Shown: positions 1-5,982, counted from the stretch's first letter. The stretch is DNA of 34,874 nt from a virus (IMGVR_UViG_3300010354_000278:1-34874), one strand, 5' to 3'. Made by a program: numbers and translations. Notes: generated from the sequence alone by a model not told the origin.

Positions 1-76
1 AAGTTGCCTGGTAAAAACCCTTGGTTGCATCGAAGTAAGGACCGTTGTCCTGGAAGGTGCGAATCGTTGTGATCAT
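1..76 (-). CDS. Partial gene, N-terminus only, unknown (probably structural)
   Basis: Minus-strand reading starts at an ATG at 74-76 and runs off the left edge. The 25 visible residues begin MITTIRTFQDNGPYFDATKG. The start overlaps the stop of the upstream 64-residue gene in an ATGA arrangement, so the two are probably translationally coupled and transcribed from the promoter at 296-324. The fragment is too short to name. Its place at the head of a leftward operon would fit a virion gene, but that is a guess. Confidence 0.55.
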   Translation of the reverse strand, partial: MITTIRTFQDNGPYFDATKGFYQAT

Positions 77-267
77 TTTTGGGGTTGCGAATACTTTTCT
101 GCCCAAGCGATAAGTGCCCGGTCACTGCAGCAGTTATAGGTTTGACGCCCGAGAATTCGAGGGCAAATGATGATCCAATCATAGTTGTAAGTCGGATCCT
201 TGTAAGCCCATCCGCCGATGCGGGCAATGGTTTTAACAGCTTGTTCGACAGGGGTTTGCTTGGCCAT
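73..267 (-). CDS. Small hypothetical protein, 64 aa
   Basis: I chose the ATG at 265-267 (MAKQTPVEQAVKTIARIGG) over an in-frame upstream start, because the upstream extension would run through the promoter at 296-324. The protein has aromatic clusters (YNYDWIIICP) and two adjacent Cys in the C-terminal half (YNCCSDRALIAWAEKY). I recognise no domain. It overlaps the next gene by 4 bp (ATGA) and is the first gene after the promoter. Confidence 0.6.
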   Translation of the reverse strand: MAKQTPVEQAVKTIARIGGWAYKDPTYNYDWIIICPRILGRQTYNCCSDRALIAWAEKYSQPQK

Positions 268-295
268 TGAGCAGTGTATCGGTTCCTGCTCTGCA

Positions 296-324
296 AATTT
301 AAAAAATAAGCCGCCATACGTCAA
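296..324 (-). promoter_or_regulatory. Sigma-70 type promoter reading leftward
   Basis: On the minus strand a TTGACG -35 box (319-324) and a TAAATT -10 box (296-301) are separated by exactly 17 bp, followed by an A/T-rich start region about 25-30 bp upstream of the gene starting at 267. This matches the group 1 sigma-70 consensus well, and it drives the leftward operon leaving the window. It could be used by the host sigma or by the phage sigma at 24776. Confidence 0.6.
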
Positions 325-457
325 GCAGTTTGTTGGGAAATCGTAACAAAACATCGCTCAAACCATGAATTGTTACAGTTTATTACAAAATTAGCTGGAC
401 TCGTTGGACTCGGATATGCGCTTATTTATGGTTTGTGCGTTGGTCATTCCAAAGCCA

Positions 458-790
458 ATGAAAAACATCCGAATCACACCTGCCCGCAAACGCTTCCTTG
501 AAGCTTTCGACCAATACACAAACCGGGGCACTAACCCACATACGCTGGACAATGCCTGGAAAGAATTGAAGGTCCAACCTAGGACTATTAATTTCTGTAA
601 ACGCAATGGTTTGTTATCCAAAGCCGGGTTACCGCAAACATACGTAGTAGCCCTTGAGGTTCGCCGAATGCTGAACTTGGCTCTACCGGTCAGATCACTG
701 CAAAAACAACATGTACAACCACAAACGGAAATTGTCAATGGTGTAATCCGTCGTCGAACTCGTAGACGTTCCAGTTCAGGGGCGCTATGA
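458..790 (+). CDS. Hypothetical basic protein, 110 aa
   Basis: First gene of a rightward block. The ATG at 458 (MKNIRITPARKRFLEAFDQY) is preferred over one at 404 because the preceding residues look unstructured. The N-terminal half (residues 5-55) is helical with a pattern like a small DNA-binding helix-turn-helix (DNAWKELKVQPRTINFCKRNG). The C-terminus is an Arg-rich tail (VIRRRTRRRSSSG), so nucleic-acid binding is plausible but not shown. It ends in an ATGA overlap with the next gene. An opposite-strand frame over 391-837 is open but less protein-like. Confidence 0.55.
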   Translation: MKNIRITPARKRFLEAFDQYTNRGTNPHTLDNAWKELKVQPRTINFCKRNGLLSKAGLPQTYVVALEVRRMLNLALPVRSLQKQHVQPQTEIVNGVIRRRTRRRSSSGAL

Positions 791-942
791 TGTGTGGGAA
801 TCGATTCCAGTGGATTGATCATCCACTGATCAGCCATGGACCTAGCAAGTCAATGGCAGCCCAATGTGCTGCTTGTTGCGCAACAGGCAACACATTGGTC
901 ACCTGTTCACCATCTTGGCAAAATCCGGCCGATTCAAGGTAA
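787..942 (+). CDS. Small Cys-rich protein, 51 aa
   Basis: This frame begins MMCGNRFQWIDHPLISHGPS and overlaps the previous stop codon by 4 bp (ATGA). The middle carries CAACCATGNTLVTC, a CxxCC...C cluster typical of a small metal-binding knuckle, and there is another Cys at position 3. No family is recognised. The coupled start and the Cys cluster are the reasons to believe it. The next gene is 74 bp downstream. Confidence 0.5.
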   Translation: MMCGNRFQWIDHPLISHGPSKSMAAQCAACCATGNTLVTCSPSWQNPADSR

Positions 943-1016
943 GCAGGAAGGAAGCGGCTCTCGTGGTGGATCACAACACCATGGGGGCCTTTGCTTTTTA
1001 TTAACAACAAAAAACC

Positions 1017-1235
1017 ATGGAACAGGAATTTGCTACAGCTCTCGCTGAGATTAACTTGGAGTACATTGAATCGCTAAAAGCAATGGCGGACATGCTTGAT
1101 GCTATGGCGAATCTATTGTCGTTACATCACAAGGATCCTACAACTGCATTATTTGTTGTGGATCGAATGCGTCAAACATCGGCAAAAACCAAACGGATTG
1201 TTGTTCAACACACCGCTGGTATTCCCATATCCTGA
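1017..1235 (+). CDS. Hypothetical helical protein, 72 aa
   Basis: Starts MEQEFATALAEINLEYIESL. Residues 1-38 form an amphipathic helix rich in Ala, Met and Glu (KAMADMLDAMANLLSLHH), suggesting a coiled coil or dimerising helix. The C-terminal third is basic (RMRQTSAKTKRIVVQH). No Shine-Dalgarno is visible; the leader is A-rich (AACAACAAAAAACC). Function unknown. Confidence 0.55.
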   Translation: MEQEFATALAEINLEYIESLKAMADMLDAMANLLSLHHKDPTTALFVVDRMRQTSAKTKRIVVQHTAGIPIS

Positions 1236-1249
1236 TCGGTATACTGCAT

Positions 1250-1263
1250 CGGCAAGCTTGCCG
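1250..1263. repeat. 14-bp perfect palindrome
   Basis: CGGCAAGCTTGCCG lies in the 61-bp gap between the genes at 1017 and 1297. It could be a small operator or hairpin. It is not followed by a T-run on either strand, so it is not a classical terminator. A similar CGGCAAGCTTGTCG occurs at 3061-3074 inside the small gene at 2987. Confidence 0.5.
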
Positions 1264-1296
1264 TTAGCCTAGGTTCGTGACTCCAACTGGCTTAAA

Positions 1297-1512
1297 ATGG
1301 AAACAGAGGTCACTCAATTTAACATTAGTGTTGATTGTCTTCCGGCTGATCGATTGGTTACGCAGTCGGAATGCCAGGCGATGATTGATGCAGCGATTCG
1401 CCGTCATAATCGCAATGCTGGCATTATCAGCATGTTGGTGGGATGGGTTGTCTTGGCAGTATTCGCCGATGGTTTATTGCGTTTAACAGGTCGACTGCCA
1501 GCCCTTTTTTAA
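1297..1512 (+). CDS. Small single-pass membrane protein, 71 aa
   Basis: Starts METEVTQFNISVDCLPADRL. A basic stretch (RRHNRNAG, about residues 35-42) is followed by one strong hydrophobic segment (IISMLVGWVVLAVFADGLL, about 43-61), so the protein probably has an N-in orientation with a short C-terminal tail. No family is recognised. It sits between a helical and a very basic small protein. Confidence 0.6.
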   Translation: METEVTQFNISVDCLPADRLVTQSECQAMIDAAIRRHNRNAGIISMLVGWVVLAVFADGLLRLTGRLPALF

Positions 1513-1586
1513 GTGCCTGAAGTTTATTGAAATAGTTTTTATATTTAAAACCTTAGTACGGGAAAACTAAAAAATATTATTCAATT

Positions 1587-1859
1587 ATGGCAATTAATTA
1601 TCGCGGTGAAAAGTTCCAGGGTTATAACAAGCCCAAGAGGACGCCCAGTCATCCAAAGAAAAGCCATGCAGTACTTGTTAAAGACGGTGATAAAACAAAG
1701 TTAATACGTTTTGGCCAGCAAGGCGTTCAACGTGCTGGCAAGAACCCAAGAAGTGCCGCCCAGAAGGCCCGCAGGGCATCGTTCAAAGCTCGTCACGCCA
1801 AGAACATTGCCAAGGGCAAAACATCGGCTGCTTTCTGGGCAGATCGCGTAAAGTGGTAA
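1587..1859 (+). CDS. Conserved basic phage protein, DUF6321-like, 90 aa
   Basis: Contains the phrases GYNKPKRTPSHPKKSHAVLV, KLIRFGQQGVQ, RRASFKARHAKNIAKGKTSA and a C-terminal AFWADRVKW. I know this pattern from a widespread small phage protein family of unknown function in marine and cyanobacterial phages (I believe Pfam DUF6321; the number is from memory). About a third of the residues are Lys or Arg. It is followed after 30 bp by a second small basic gene, and the pair probably works together. Function is not known. Confidence 0.75.
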   Translation: MAINYRGEKFQGYNKPKRTPSHPKKSHAVLVKDGDKTKLIRFGQQGVQRAGKNPRSAAQKARRASFKARHAKNIAKGKTSAAFWADRVKW

Positions 1860-1889
1860 CTAGGAAGAATAAAGCATTGCAAGAATAAA

Positions 1890-2042
1890 ATGGCTAAAAA
1901 GCGCGGCCTTTGGGCAAACATCCAAGCAAAACGCAAGCGGATTCAGGCTGGCAGCGGCGAAAAGATGCGCAAGCCCGGCACCAAAGGAGCTCCCACATCA
2001 AAAGCATTTAAGCAGTCTCAATCCAAGAAAAAAAAGCCTTAA
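1890..2042 (+). CDS. Small, very basic conserved phage protein, 50 aa
   Basis: Reads MAKKRGLWANIQAKRKRIQA, then GSGEKMRKPGTKGAPTSK, ending in a run of four Lys and a Pro. The motif GLWANIxAKRKRIxAGSGEKMRKPGxKGAPT is one I recognise from many small phage proteins, free-standing or fused to larger ones; the function is unknown. Its stop codon overlaps the stop of the convergent gene at 2039 by 4 bp (TTAA), leaving no room for a terminator. Confidence 0.7.
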   Translation: MAKKRGLWANIQAKRKRIQAGSGEKMRKPGTKGAPTSKAFKQSQSKKKKP

Positions 2043-2269
2043 TATAAGGATTCTTTTTCTGCATCACGATGCAAGGGATAGCCTTCCTTGTTATGGATCC
2101 ATGTTTTAAGTTCATGGCAGTAAAGCCTGAGCTGCTCGGCTTTATCCATGTGCCAGGGATCCCCGGAACGGAAATATTCTTGAGTATGATTATCAATTGC
2201 TTTTAGCAATTGGTGAATCACTGGGTTCCAGGGTTCCCTGACGGGGGTGTTCCATTCCCGACGGGACAT
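2039..2269 (-). CDS. Hypothetical protein, 76 aa
   Basis: I chose MSRREWNTPVREPWNPVIHQ; an in-frame start 9 bp further upstream is also possible. The body is helical and charged, with QLRLYCHELKTWIHNKEG near the C-terminus, a phrase typical of small cyanophage proteins of unknown role. It shares a 4-bp stop overlap with the convergent basic gene and follows the Cys-cluster protein at 2302 by 32 bp. Confidence 0.6.
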   Translation of the reverse strand: MSRREWNTPVREPWNPVIHQLLKAIDNHTQEYFRSGDPWHMDKAEQLRLYCHELKTWIHNKEGYPLHRDAEKESLY

Positions 2270-2301
2270 GACGACCACCAGGGGATAACCAAGTTTGCCG
2301 A

Positions 2302-2742
2302 TTAACGCTCAACGCATTCTTCAAATTCGTCAGTGCCGTATGCATGATAGCCACCGTTGACCTGGATGACCATTGGCATCCCAGTGCGTTGATGATATTG
2401 GAACAGCCAGTTCAAGGCTTCTGGAGTGATTGTTTTATCGGTCTCGCAGATATCCCAATAGTCATTTTCGGCGCCGTGCTTGTCGGTCCAATGCCGAAAG
2501 GTGATAACAGCATTGCTAATGGTGGGCTTCATCCAGCCTGGAATGCCGCCATTAATTAACCATTCGCAGTTATATTCCTGACATGGGAACTCAGGACGCT
2601 GCTCATAGATCGAGCAACCTTTACAGTCAAGAAAATGACAGGGCCGTCCAGGGAAAAATTGCTTGCCATATACTTGGCCAGGCAGCCAACCCTGACAGCA
2701 GGCCGTGCAATCGCCACACTGGCGGGTCATCTTCAGTTCCAT
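2302..2742 (-). CDS. YkgJ-like CxxCxxCC cysteine-cluster protein, 146 aa
   Basis: N-terminus CGDCTACCQGW followed by RPCHFLDCKGCSIYEQRPEFPC and YNCEWL: the Cys pattern of the YkgJ/FliB-type zinc- or iron-chelating family (PF03692). The biochemical role of that family is poorly known; a metal-binding or thiol function is inferred. Alternative starts are a GTG at 2760 and an ATG at 2730. The ATG at 2742 has the context CGATGGAACTGA, nearly the same as the start region of the gene at 6735. Residues 70-146 have no recognised motif. Confidence 0.75.
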   Translation of the reverse strand: MELKMTRQCGDCTACCQGWLPGQVYGKQFFPGRPCHFLDCKGCSIYEQRPEFPCQEYNCEWLINGGIPGWMKPTISNAVITFRHWTDKHGAENDYWDICETDKTITPEALNWLFQYHQRTGMPMVIQVNGGYHAYGTDEFEECVER

Positions 2743-2773
2743 CGCCGGAAGAGCAATCACTACAGATTAACGC

Positions 2774-2796
2774 TTGTACGTTAAATACTGGTACAA
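2774..2796. promoter_or_regulatory. Dyad TTGTAC-N11-GTACAA in a divergent intergenic region
   Basis: A perfect 6+6 bp inverted repeat lies 32 bp upstream of the minus gene start (2742) and well upstream of the plus gene at 2987. Its right arm continues into TACAATATA, which resembles a -10 box, so the dyad may be a regulator site overlapping a promoter. It resembles, but does not match, the NtcA consensus GTA-N8-TAC (spacing here is 7). Regulator unknown. Confidence 0.35.
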
Positions 2797-2839
2797 TATA
2801 GCGTGTCCGTCTTGTTAATCAATTCGGGCCATTGCCGGT

Positions 2840-2945
2840 TCTGAGGTCCACCGTTGGTTGTGGGGCGCCTTTCCCGGTTGGCGGTGGGTGCGCGTCAGGC
2901 TAATAGCCTGAAAGGCGGCCTTCCCCGCATAAATACTGGAAAACT
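2840..2945 (+). other. Possible structured 5' leader
   Basis: This GC-rich stretch lies upstream of the 36-residue gene at 2987. On the plus strand CCACCG pairs with a later CGGTGG around an internal GGGG...CCC stem, and this is followed by the perfect hairpin TCAGGCTA-A-TAGCCTGA (2895-2911). The motif CATAAATA follows at 2928-2935. The run of nested stems suggests a leader RNA or attenuator, but I cannot match it to a known class. Confidence 0.3.
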
Positions 2946-2986
2946 GATGAATATGCAATATTTCAATGAAGCGCAAAAAGAAGCCA

Positions 2987-3097
2987 ATGACAACGGCGCA
3001 AAAATATAATTCATTAAAGCGTCAGACGGAACGAGCAGGAATGACCGTCAAGGAACAGAGCGGCAAGCTTGTCGTTTCTAGGAAAAAGAAAAAATAA
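2987..3097 (+). CDS. Small basic protein, 36 aa
   Basis: Reads MTTAQKYNSLKRQTERAGMT then VKEQSGKLVVSRKKKK. The KYxxLKRQxERAGMTVxExxGKLVVxRKKK arrangement looks like a genuine tiny phage protein, although it is too short for firm assignment. It is another member of the Lys/Arg-rich small proteins in this window. A G+C-rich hairpin begins 4 bp after its stop codon. Confidence 0.5.
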   Translation: MTTAQKYNSLKRQTERAGMTVKEQSGKLVVSRKKKK

Positions 3098-3120
3098 AAA
3101 CGGCCCCGTTCCCGGAGCCG
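3090..3120 (-). terminator. Rho-independent terminator for leftward transcripts
   Basis: On the minus strand a G+C-rich stem (CGGCTCC / GGGGCCG with one mismatch, 3101-3120) is followed by TTTTTATTTTTTC. This is a classical intrinsic terminator, ending the short transcript that starts upstream of the riboswitch at 3553-3640. Read on the plus strand it could also weakly end the 36-residue gene. Confidence 0.7.
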
Positions 3121-3193
3121 CTTCATTTGGGCCTTGGTGGCCTTTTTGATTTGCCTTAGGCGTGCTGACGCCTGACGGCTCTTGTCGTTGCGT

Positions 3194-3334
3194 CTAGGCC
3201 CTTCTGATGGCCTCTCCCATCGCTTTAATAGTGGCATTGGTTTTTTCCTGTGCTAATTTCCAGCGCAAGTACGGAAATTTTCCGATCTTTTGCTGTTTTT
3301 TGAGTTGTTTTTGAATGAGGACGAGTGCGGACAT
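3194..3334 (-). CDS. Small helical basic protein, 46 aa
   Basis: Starts MSALVLIQKQLKKQQKIGKF and ends with a helix KTNATIKAMGEAIRRA. It lies between the riboswitch-controlled gene (stop at 3368) and the terminator at 3090-3120, so it would be the second gene of that unit. An overlapping frame (3237 leftward, MPLLKRWERPSEG...) is also open and basic but would read through the terminator. Which frame is used is uncertain. Confidence 0.4.
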   Translation of the reverse strand: MSALVLIQKQLKKQQKIGKFPYLRWKLAQEKTNATIKAMGEAIRRA

Positions 3335-3367
3335 GATGCTTTCGATGAATTGGAATTGTAGCAGATT

Positions 3368-3523
3368 TTAGGACTGCTGGCTGGTCTGTACCGGCCGATA
3401 GTCTAGTCCGCGATACTTGAGGTGCTTGGAAGCATCGTGGTGGATTTTGTTCCACCATTGCTCGTACTCTTTCTTTGGCACGTCGGTGTCATAGTTCACA
3501 CCGCGATATGTCGCAATCGACAT
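3368..3523 (-). CDS. Riboswitch-linked 51-aa protein with YRGVxY motif (DUF4278-like)
   Basis: Reads MSIATYRGVNYDTDVPKKEY, then a Trp/His-rich middle (EQWWNKIHHDASKHL) and a second copy of the motif (KYRGLDYRP). The repeated YRGxxY is characteristic of short cyanobacterial and cyanophage proteins (DUF4278-like). Small peptides are known downstream of glutamine riboswitches (the downstream-peptide class), and this gene has exactly that context: it begins 29 bp after the tandem leader, with a strong AAGGAGA Shine-Dalgarno. Function is unknown; a small regulator of host nitrogen or carbon metabolism is an inference. Confidence 0.7.
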   Translation of the reverse strand: MSIATYRGVNYDTDVPKKEYEQWWNKIHHDASKHLKYRGLDYRPVQTSQQS

Positions 3524-3552
3524 AATAGAATCTCCTTAACGAGGGTTAAAGA

Positions 3553-3640
3553 GCGTTCCTTCAGTCGGCGTTTGCGTCTCTGCTGAGATGAACGACTACG
3601 TTCCGCGTCGGCTTACTTCCGTCCCTGATGGGATGAACGT
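3553..3640 (-). ncRNA. Tandem glutamine riboswitch-like (glnA RNA) leader
   Basis: Two copies lie head to tail on the minus strand, 3598-3640 and then 3553-3594. Each has CGTTCATC at the 5' side and GGAACG closing the outer stem, an inner stem, a conserved GACG(G/C)AA segment and GCCGAC. The inner stem covaries between copies: CCC/GGG in the first, CTC/GAG in the second. Copy 1 carries GGACGGAAGTAAG, close to the glnA core GGACGGAAGTAGG; copy 2 is degenerate there (AGACGCAAACG). A small TTAAC-CCTC-GTTAA hairpin and the Shine-Dalgarno of the 51-residue gene follow. Tandem glnA RNAs are known from cyanobacteria. Confidence 0.75.
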
Positions 3641-3660
3641 ATCTTATTTTGCCGATAACT

Positions 3661-3678
3661 TTCAAGGATAATCTTGAA
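3661..3678. repeat. Inverted repeat TTCAAG-N6-CTTGAA
   Basis: A perfect 6-bp dyad with a 6-bp spacer lies between the stop of the gene at 3688 and the riboswitch. On the minus strand it is not followed by a T-run, so an operator upstream of the riboswitch transcript is as likely as a weak hairpin. TTGAAA within its 3' arm could serve as a -35 box. Confidence 0.4.
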
Positions 3679-3687
3679 TTTTAAATT

Positions 3688-4077
3688 CTAATTGCAACGA
3701 CTATACCCAAAAAGTTCGCCTGATTTGAAGTGTAATCTCATTCTGGGCCAATCTTCCCAGTCACCTTCCCACTTGACTGGATACACTTCCACATAATCGG
3801 TAATGTTGCAAGGTTGAACCTTCCCGTGGGTTCCGTTTGGAACACATCTATAGTTCATGAATTTCATATTCTCTCTATATTCCTCACGCTCTTTGCCTAT
3901 GATTTCAAGATCGTGCGTTCCACTGTAGTTCATTAAATACAACTGCCCCGCTGGCGATAGCCAATAATTCGACATTGTTCCACCAATCCCGCGCTCAAGA
4001 TCCTTTGTTTGACAGAGGATATTCGTAAACCCTTCCCCCAAGTTATAGCTTGAGTAAAGATAATCAAACATGCTCAT
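3688..4077 (-). CDS. Conserved hypothetical protein, 129 aa
   Basis: Start MSMFDYLYSSYNLGEGFTN is supported by an AGGGGAT Shine-Dalgarno 8 bp upstream; an upstream in-frame MQGIK start would place that signal inside the gene. The opening (MSMFDYxYxxYxLGEGFTxxxCQTKDL) and the later GGTMSNYWLSPAGQLYLMNYSGTH resemble a conserved small protein seen in T4-like and other cyanophages, rich in aromatics and beta structure. No function is known. It overlaps the upstream gene by 14 bp. Confidence 0.7.
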   Translation of the reverse strand: MSMFDYLYSSYNLGEGFTNILCQTKDLERGIGGTMSNYWLSPAGQLYLMNYSGTHDLEIIGKEREEYRENMKFMNYRCVPNGTHGKVQPCNITDYVEVYPVKWEGDWEDWPRMRLHFKSGELFGYSRCN

Positions 4078-4390
4078 TTTTATCCCCTGCAAAAATTTTG
4101 TTTAAAGTATTTGAGTTACTCGGGATTCCATTGGCCGCTTTTTGTTCGCTGCTTTCAATCTCTTTGATCATTTCATATAATTCCTCAAGAAATGCCTTGG
4201 GATAAACGTTATCTTCTCCTAGAGTCACCCAGAACCAGTCCCTGCATTCCTGGTAAGGATCGTCAGTTGGTCGCAATGCGTAGCCAGCATAGTCACTGGT
4301 CATCAAGTGTTTCCAAATTAAAAATGCGTTACGGATAGTTCGCAGACCAGTCGGAATGCAGTGATTAAAATAATAGTCAATCAAATTCAT
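4064..4390 (-). CDS. Hypothetical protein, 108 aa
   Basis: Starts MNLIDYYFNHCIPTGLRTIR. Aromatic-rich N-terminal half (FLIWKHL, YAGYALRPTDDPYQECRDWFW), acidic helical middle (FLEELYEMIKEIESSEQ), polar tail. No motif recognised. Its ATG overlaps the stop of the zinc-ribbon gene by 4 bp (ATGA), and its 3' end overlaps the gene at 3688, so it is embedded in a coupled chain. Confidence 0.65.
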   Translation of the reverse strand: MNLIDYYFNHCIPTGLRTIRNAFLIWKHLMTSDYAGYALRPTDDPYQECRDWFWVTLGEDNVYPKAFLEELYEMIKEIESSEQKAANGIPSNSNTLNKIFAGDKNEHV

Positions 4391-4629
4391 GGCTCATCAA
4401 TTTGTTTGTTGTATATTTCCTCAAGTTTCAAGCGGCGAATGCCGGTAATGAAATAAGCGAAATCCCTTGCTTCGGTAACAAATGTTTGATTGTCGCAGAC
4501 ATGACAAGTGCCATGCCACATAGACGAATGAGCAACACTGTAAATGCCATATTTGTCACCGCAGTCACGGCAAACCACATTAGCATGCTTTAGTTTTTTC
4601 AGTAATTCTTTGTTAAATTGATTAGTCAT
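4387..4629 (-). CDS. Small zinc-ribbon protein, 80 aa
   Basis: The start at 4629 (MTNQFNKELLKKLKHANVVC) is preferred over one at 4731, which would lie deep within the neighbouring gene. Two Cys pairs, CRDCG (about residue 20) and CHVCD (about residue 42), form a four-Cys zinc ribbon, followed by a basic helix (FITGIRRLKLEEIY). Such ribbons bind nucleic acid or partner proteins; the target is not known. It overlaps both neighbours. Confidence 0.7.
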   Translation of the reverse strand: MTNQFNKELLKKLKHANVVCRDCGDKYGIYSVAHSSMWHGTCHVCDNQTFVTEARDFAYFITGIRRLKLEEIYNKQIDEP

Positions 4630-4816
4630 GAAACTGCTCCAACTCGGCGGCAATGGCAAGGAGTTCATAACGCACTGCTTGGTGGATTCGCCAGCCTTCT
4701 GGCACCACTTGATCTGCAACGGCCCGAACAACAGCAGCGATCGTCAGTTCATCTTCTATTGGTGCAAACTGGTAAGCATCCAGTACTGCTTGAGCGGCAG
4801 GGGAAAGGTCAGTCAT
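4622..4816 (-). CDS. Conserved short protein, 64 aa
   Basis: Reads MTDLSPAAQAVLDAYQFAPI and then EDELTIAAVVRAVADQVVPE, an all-helical acidic protein. The opening SPAAQAVLDA is common to a set of short proteins in Synechococcus phages and cyanobacteria with no known function. It overlaps the zinc-ribbon gene by 8 bp and the upstream gene by 8 bp. Confidence 0.7.
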   Translation of the reverse strand: MTDLSPAAQAVLDAYQFAPIEDELTIAAVVRAVADQVVPEGWRIHQAVRYELLAIAAELEQFHD

Positions 4817-5150
4817 TCAATTGCTCCAGTGCTTGGCGAATCGTATCAATACTTAAGTGCTGCTCGCGAGCATTATTAGCACCAGTAGCAATTGCATCAA
4901 GTGCTGTTAGCGCCTGCTCTTTTAAGCTGGGTGGCTTGGAGCGGCGAGCGGCGCGGAGTAAGTCTCCACATTCCGCATAGTCTTGGACCCACTTACAGCA
5001 GCCCTCAAGTTCCTGGTCAGCGCCTGCCTGAAAAGCTTCTTTAATAAGCCAGATCTGAACCCCCCTAGTAATATCATCAGCGCCATGCAAAAAAGCTTTA
5101 TCACAGAGTTCCTGCACCAGCTTTTGGGGTGGGGTAATGAAATTAGTCAT
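4809..5150 (-). CDS. Hypothetical protein, 113 aa
   Basis: Starts MTNFITPPQKLVQELCDKAF. N-terminal helices with several Cys (GCCKWVQDYAECGDLLRAA), then RRSKPPSLKEQALTALDAI and a C-terminal IDTIRQALEQLND. The block (S/K)PPSLKEQAL...IxTIRxALExL recurs in small cyanophage proteins of unknown role. It overlaps genes on both sides by 8 bp. Confidence 0.7.
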   Translation of the reverse strand: MTNFITPPQKLVQELCDKAFLHGADDITRGVQIWLIKEAFQAGADQELEGCCKWVQDYAECGDLLRAARRSKPPSLKEQALTALDAIATGANNAREQHLSIDTIRQALEQLND

Positions 5151-5349
5151 TGTTGTCGGTTACAAGTGAATCGCTTACAGGCCAGGCTTCGTCTGCTACT
5201 TTGCGTAACTCGCAAATAAATTCATCTAGTTGTTCTCGTTTATAAAAGATCTGCATGTAGTAACCGTCTTCTTCGTTGGCAAGCCTGACAGTGCCATCCT
5301 CGACCCACGCTTCGTGCTTGGGGCAGTAGGGATATTGAAAGTCAGACAT
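5143..5349 (-). CDS. Hypothetical protein, 68 aa
   Basis: The start at 5349 (MSDFQYPYCPKHEAWVEDGT) is chosen because the longer frame would overlap the neighbour heavily and its extension is Cys/Trp-rich in a non-coding style. A mixed alpha/beta small protein with an acidic C-terminus. Residues 8-13 (YCPKHE) could be half of a metal site. Overlaps both neighbours by 8 bp. Confidence 0.6.
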   Translation of the reverse strand: MSDFQYPYCPKHEAWVEDGTVRLANEEDGYYMQIFYKREQLDEFICELRKVADEAWPVSDSLVTDNND

Positions 5350-5749
5350 TGTCGATCTCCTGCTCCAGCATCCATGCTGCACGAGTTCCACCAGCATGAT
5401 CGCGCAACCATGCTGCTATCTCTCGGATGACAGCACGGGCTTGCATGTGACCGCATTCGGGTTCGCCAACAATGCAACTATGCACTCTTTTTAATAGTTC
5501 ATGTTCATTGGAATTCGTCGAAGATTCCTCGCCTGGCATCAAGCTCGCAAAGAACTTTATCCGATCTGGCGCCATCGATGCGCAAGTGTTTGCCAATCGA
5601 AGATGATCGATACGCCATTGTTTGGTATTTGCCTCTAGGTCTTCGATTCTGTCGCGAAGTTCTAGGACGCATGCCTGGAAAGTAGCATTGAATACCTGGC
5701 TGTTTTCAACCTGCCTCCACTGCCTAGCACTCGCTTTTTGGTTAGCCAT
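5342..5749 (-). CDS. Hypothetical protein, 135 aa
   Basis: Starts MANQKASARQWRQVENSQVF. Residues 25-50 form a coiled-coil-like helix (ELRDRIEDLEANTKQWRIDH). The C-terminal 35 residues (HMQARAVIREIAAWLRDHAG ... AAWMLEQEIDNV) match a phrase, ARAAIREVAxWLR...AAxMLEQE, common in short Synechococcus phage proteins. Function unknown. Confidence 0.65.
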   Translation of the reverse strand: MANQKASARQWRQVENSQVFNATFQACVLELRDRIEDLEANTKQWRIDHLRLANTCASMAPDRIKFFASLMPGEESSTNSNEHELLKRVHSCIVGEPECGHMQARAVIREIAAWLRDHAGGTRAAWMLEQEIDNV

Positions 5750-5754
5750 AACTT

Positions 5755-5982
5755 TTATAAATTAAATGGTAAGATAGAATCTTTCAATAATTGATCGCAA
5801 ACCTCTTGCCTGCCTTCTAGATAATCATCCCATAGTCCTTCTGGGTCATAAACCGCAATCGGGCGCAGTTCGGCCGCTAAGTACTCAAATACTTTCCCCA
5901 TGGCCTCGTAGTCGTTGTAATCCGCATCACGAAATGCCTGAAATACGTCAACACAACGATCAACAAGCGGATCACGAGTCAC
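5755..5982 (-). CDS. Acidic hypothetical protein, 75 aa
   Basis: Starts with GTG in a GTGA overlap with the upstream stop, giving MTRDPLVDRCVDVFQAFRDA. Strongly acidic and helical (DADYNDYEAMGKVFEYLAAE; DPEGLWDDYLEGRQE). Small acidic proteins in lytic phages are often host-protein inhibitors or mimics of DNA, but nothing here shows that. No recognised motif. Confidence 0.6.
   Translation of the reverse strand: MTRDPLVDRCVDVFQAFRDADYNDYEAMGKVFEYLAAELRPIAVYDPEGLWDDYLEGRQEVCDQLLKDSILPFNL

Noticed and set aside
391-837. A 148-codon open frame on the minus strand, opposite the gene at 458
   Set aside because: Composition is Cys/Arg/Ser-rich and unlike a protein; the plus-strand frame has the coupled ATGA junction with the Cys-rich gene and a better amino-acid pattern.
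2774-2796. Possible NtcA site at the TTGTAC dyad
   Set aside because: The NtcA consensus needs GTA-N8-TAC; the spacing here is seven, so I list only an unnamed dyad.
3022-3237. Basic minus-strand frame MPLLKRWERPSEG...
   Set aside because: It reads straight through the intrinsic terminator (giving a run of Phe) and overlaps the 46-residue frame; no start signal.
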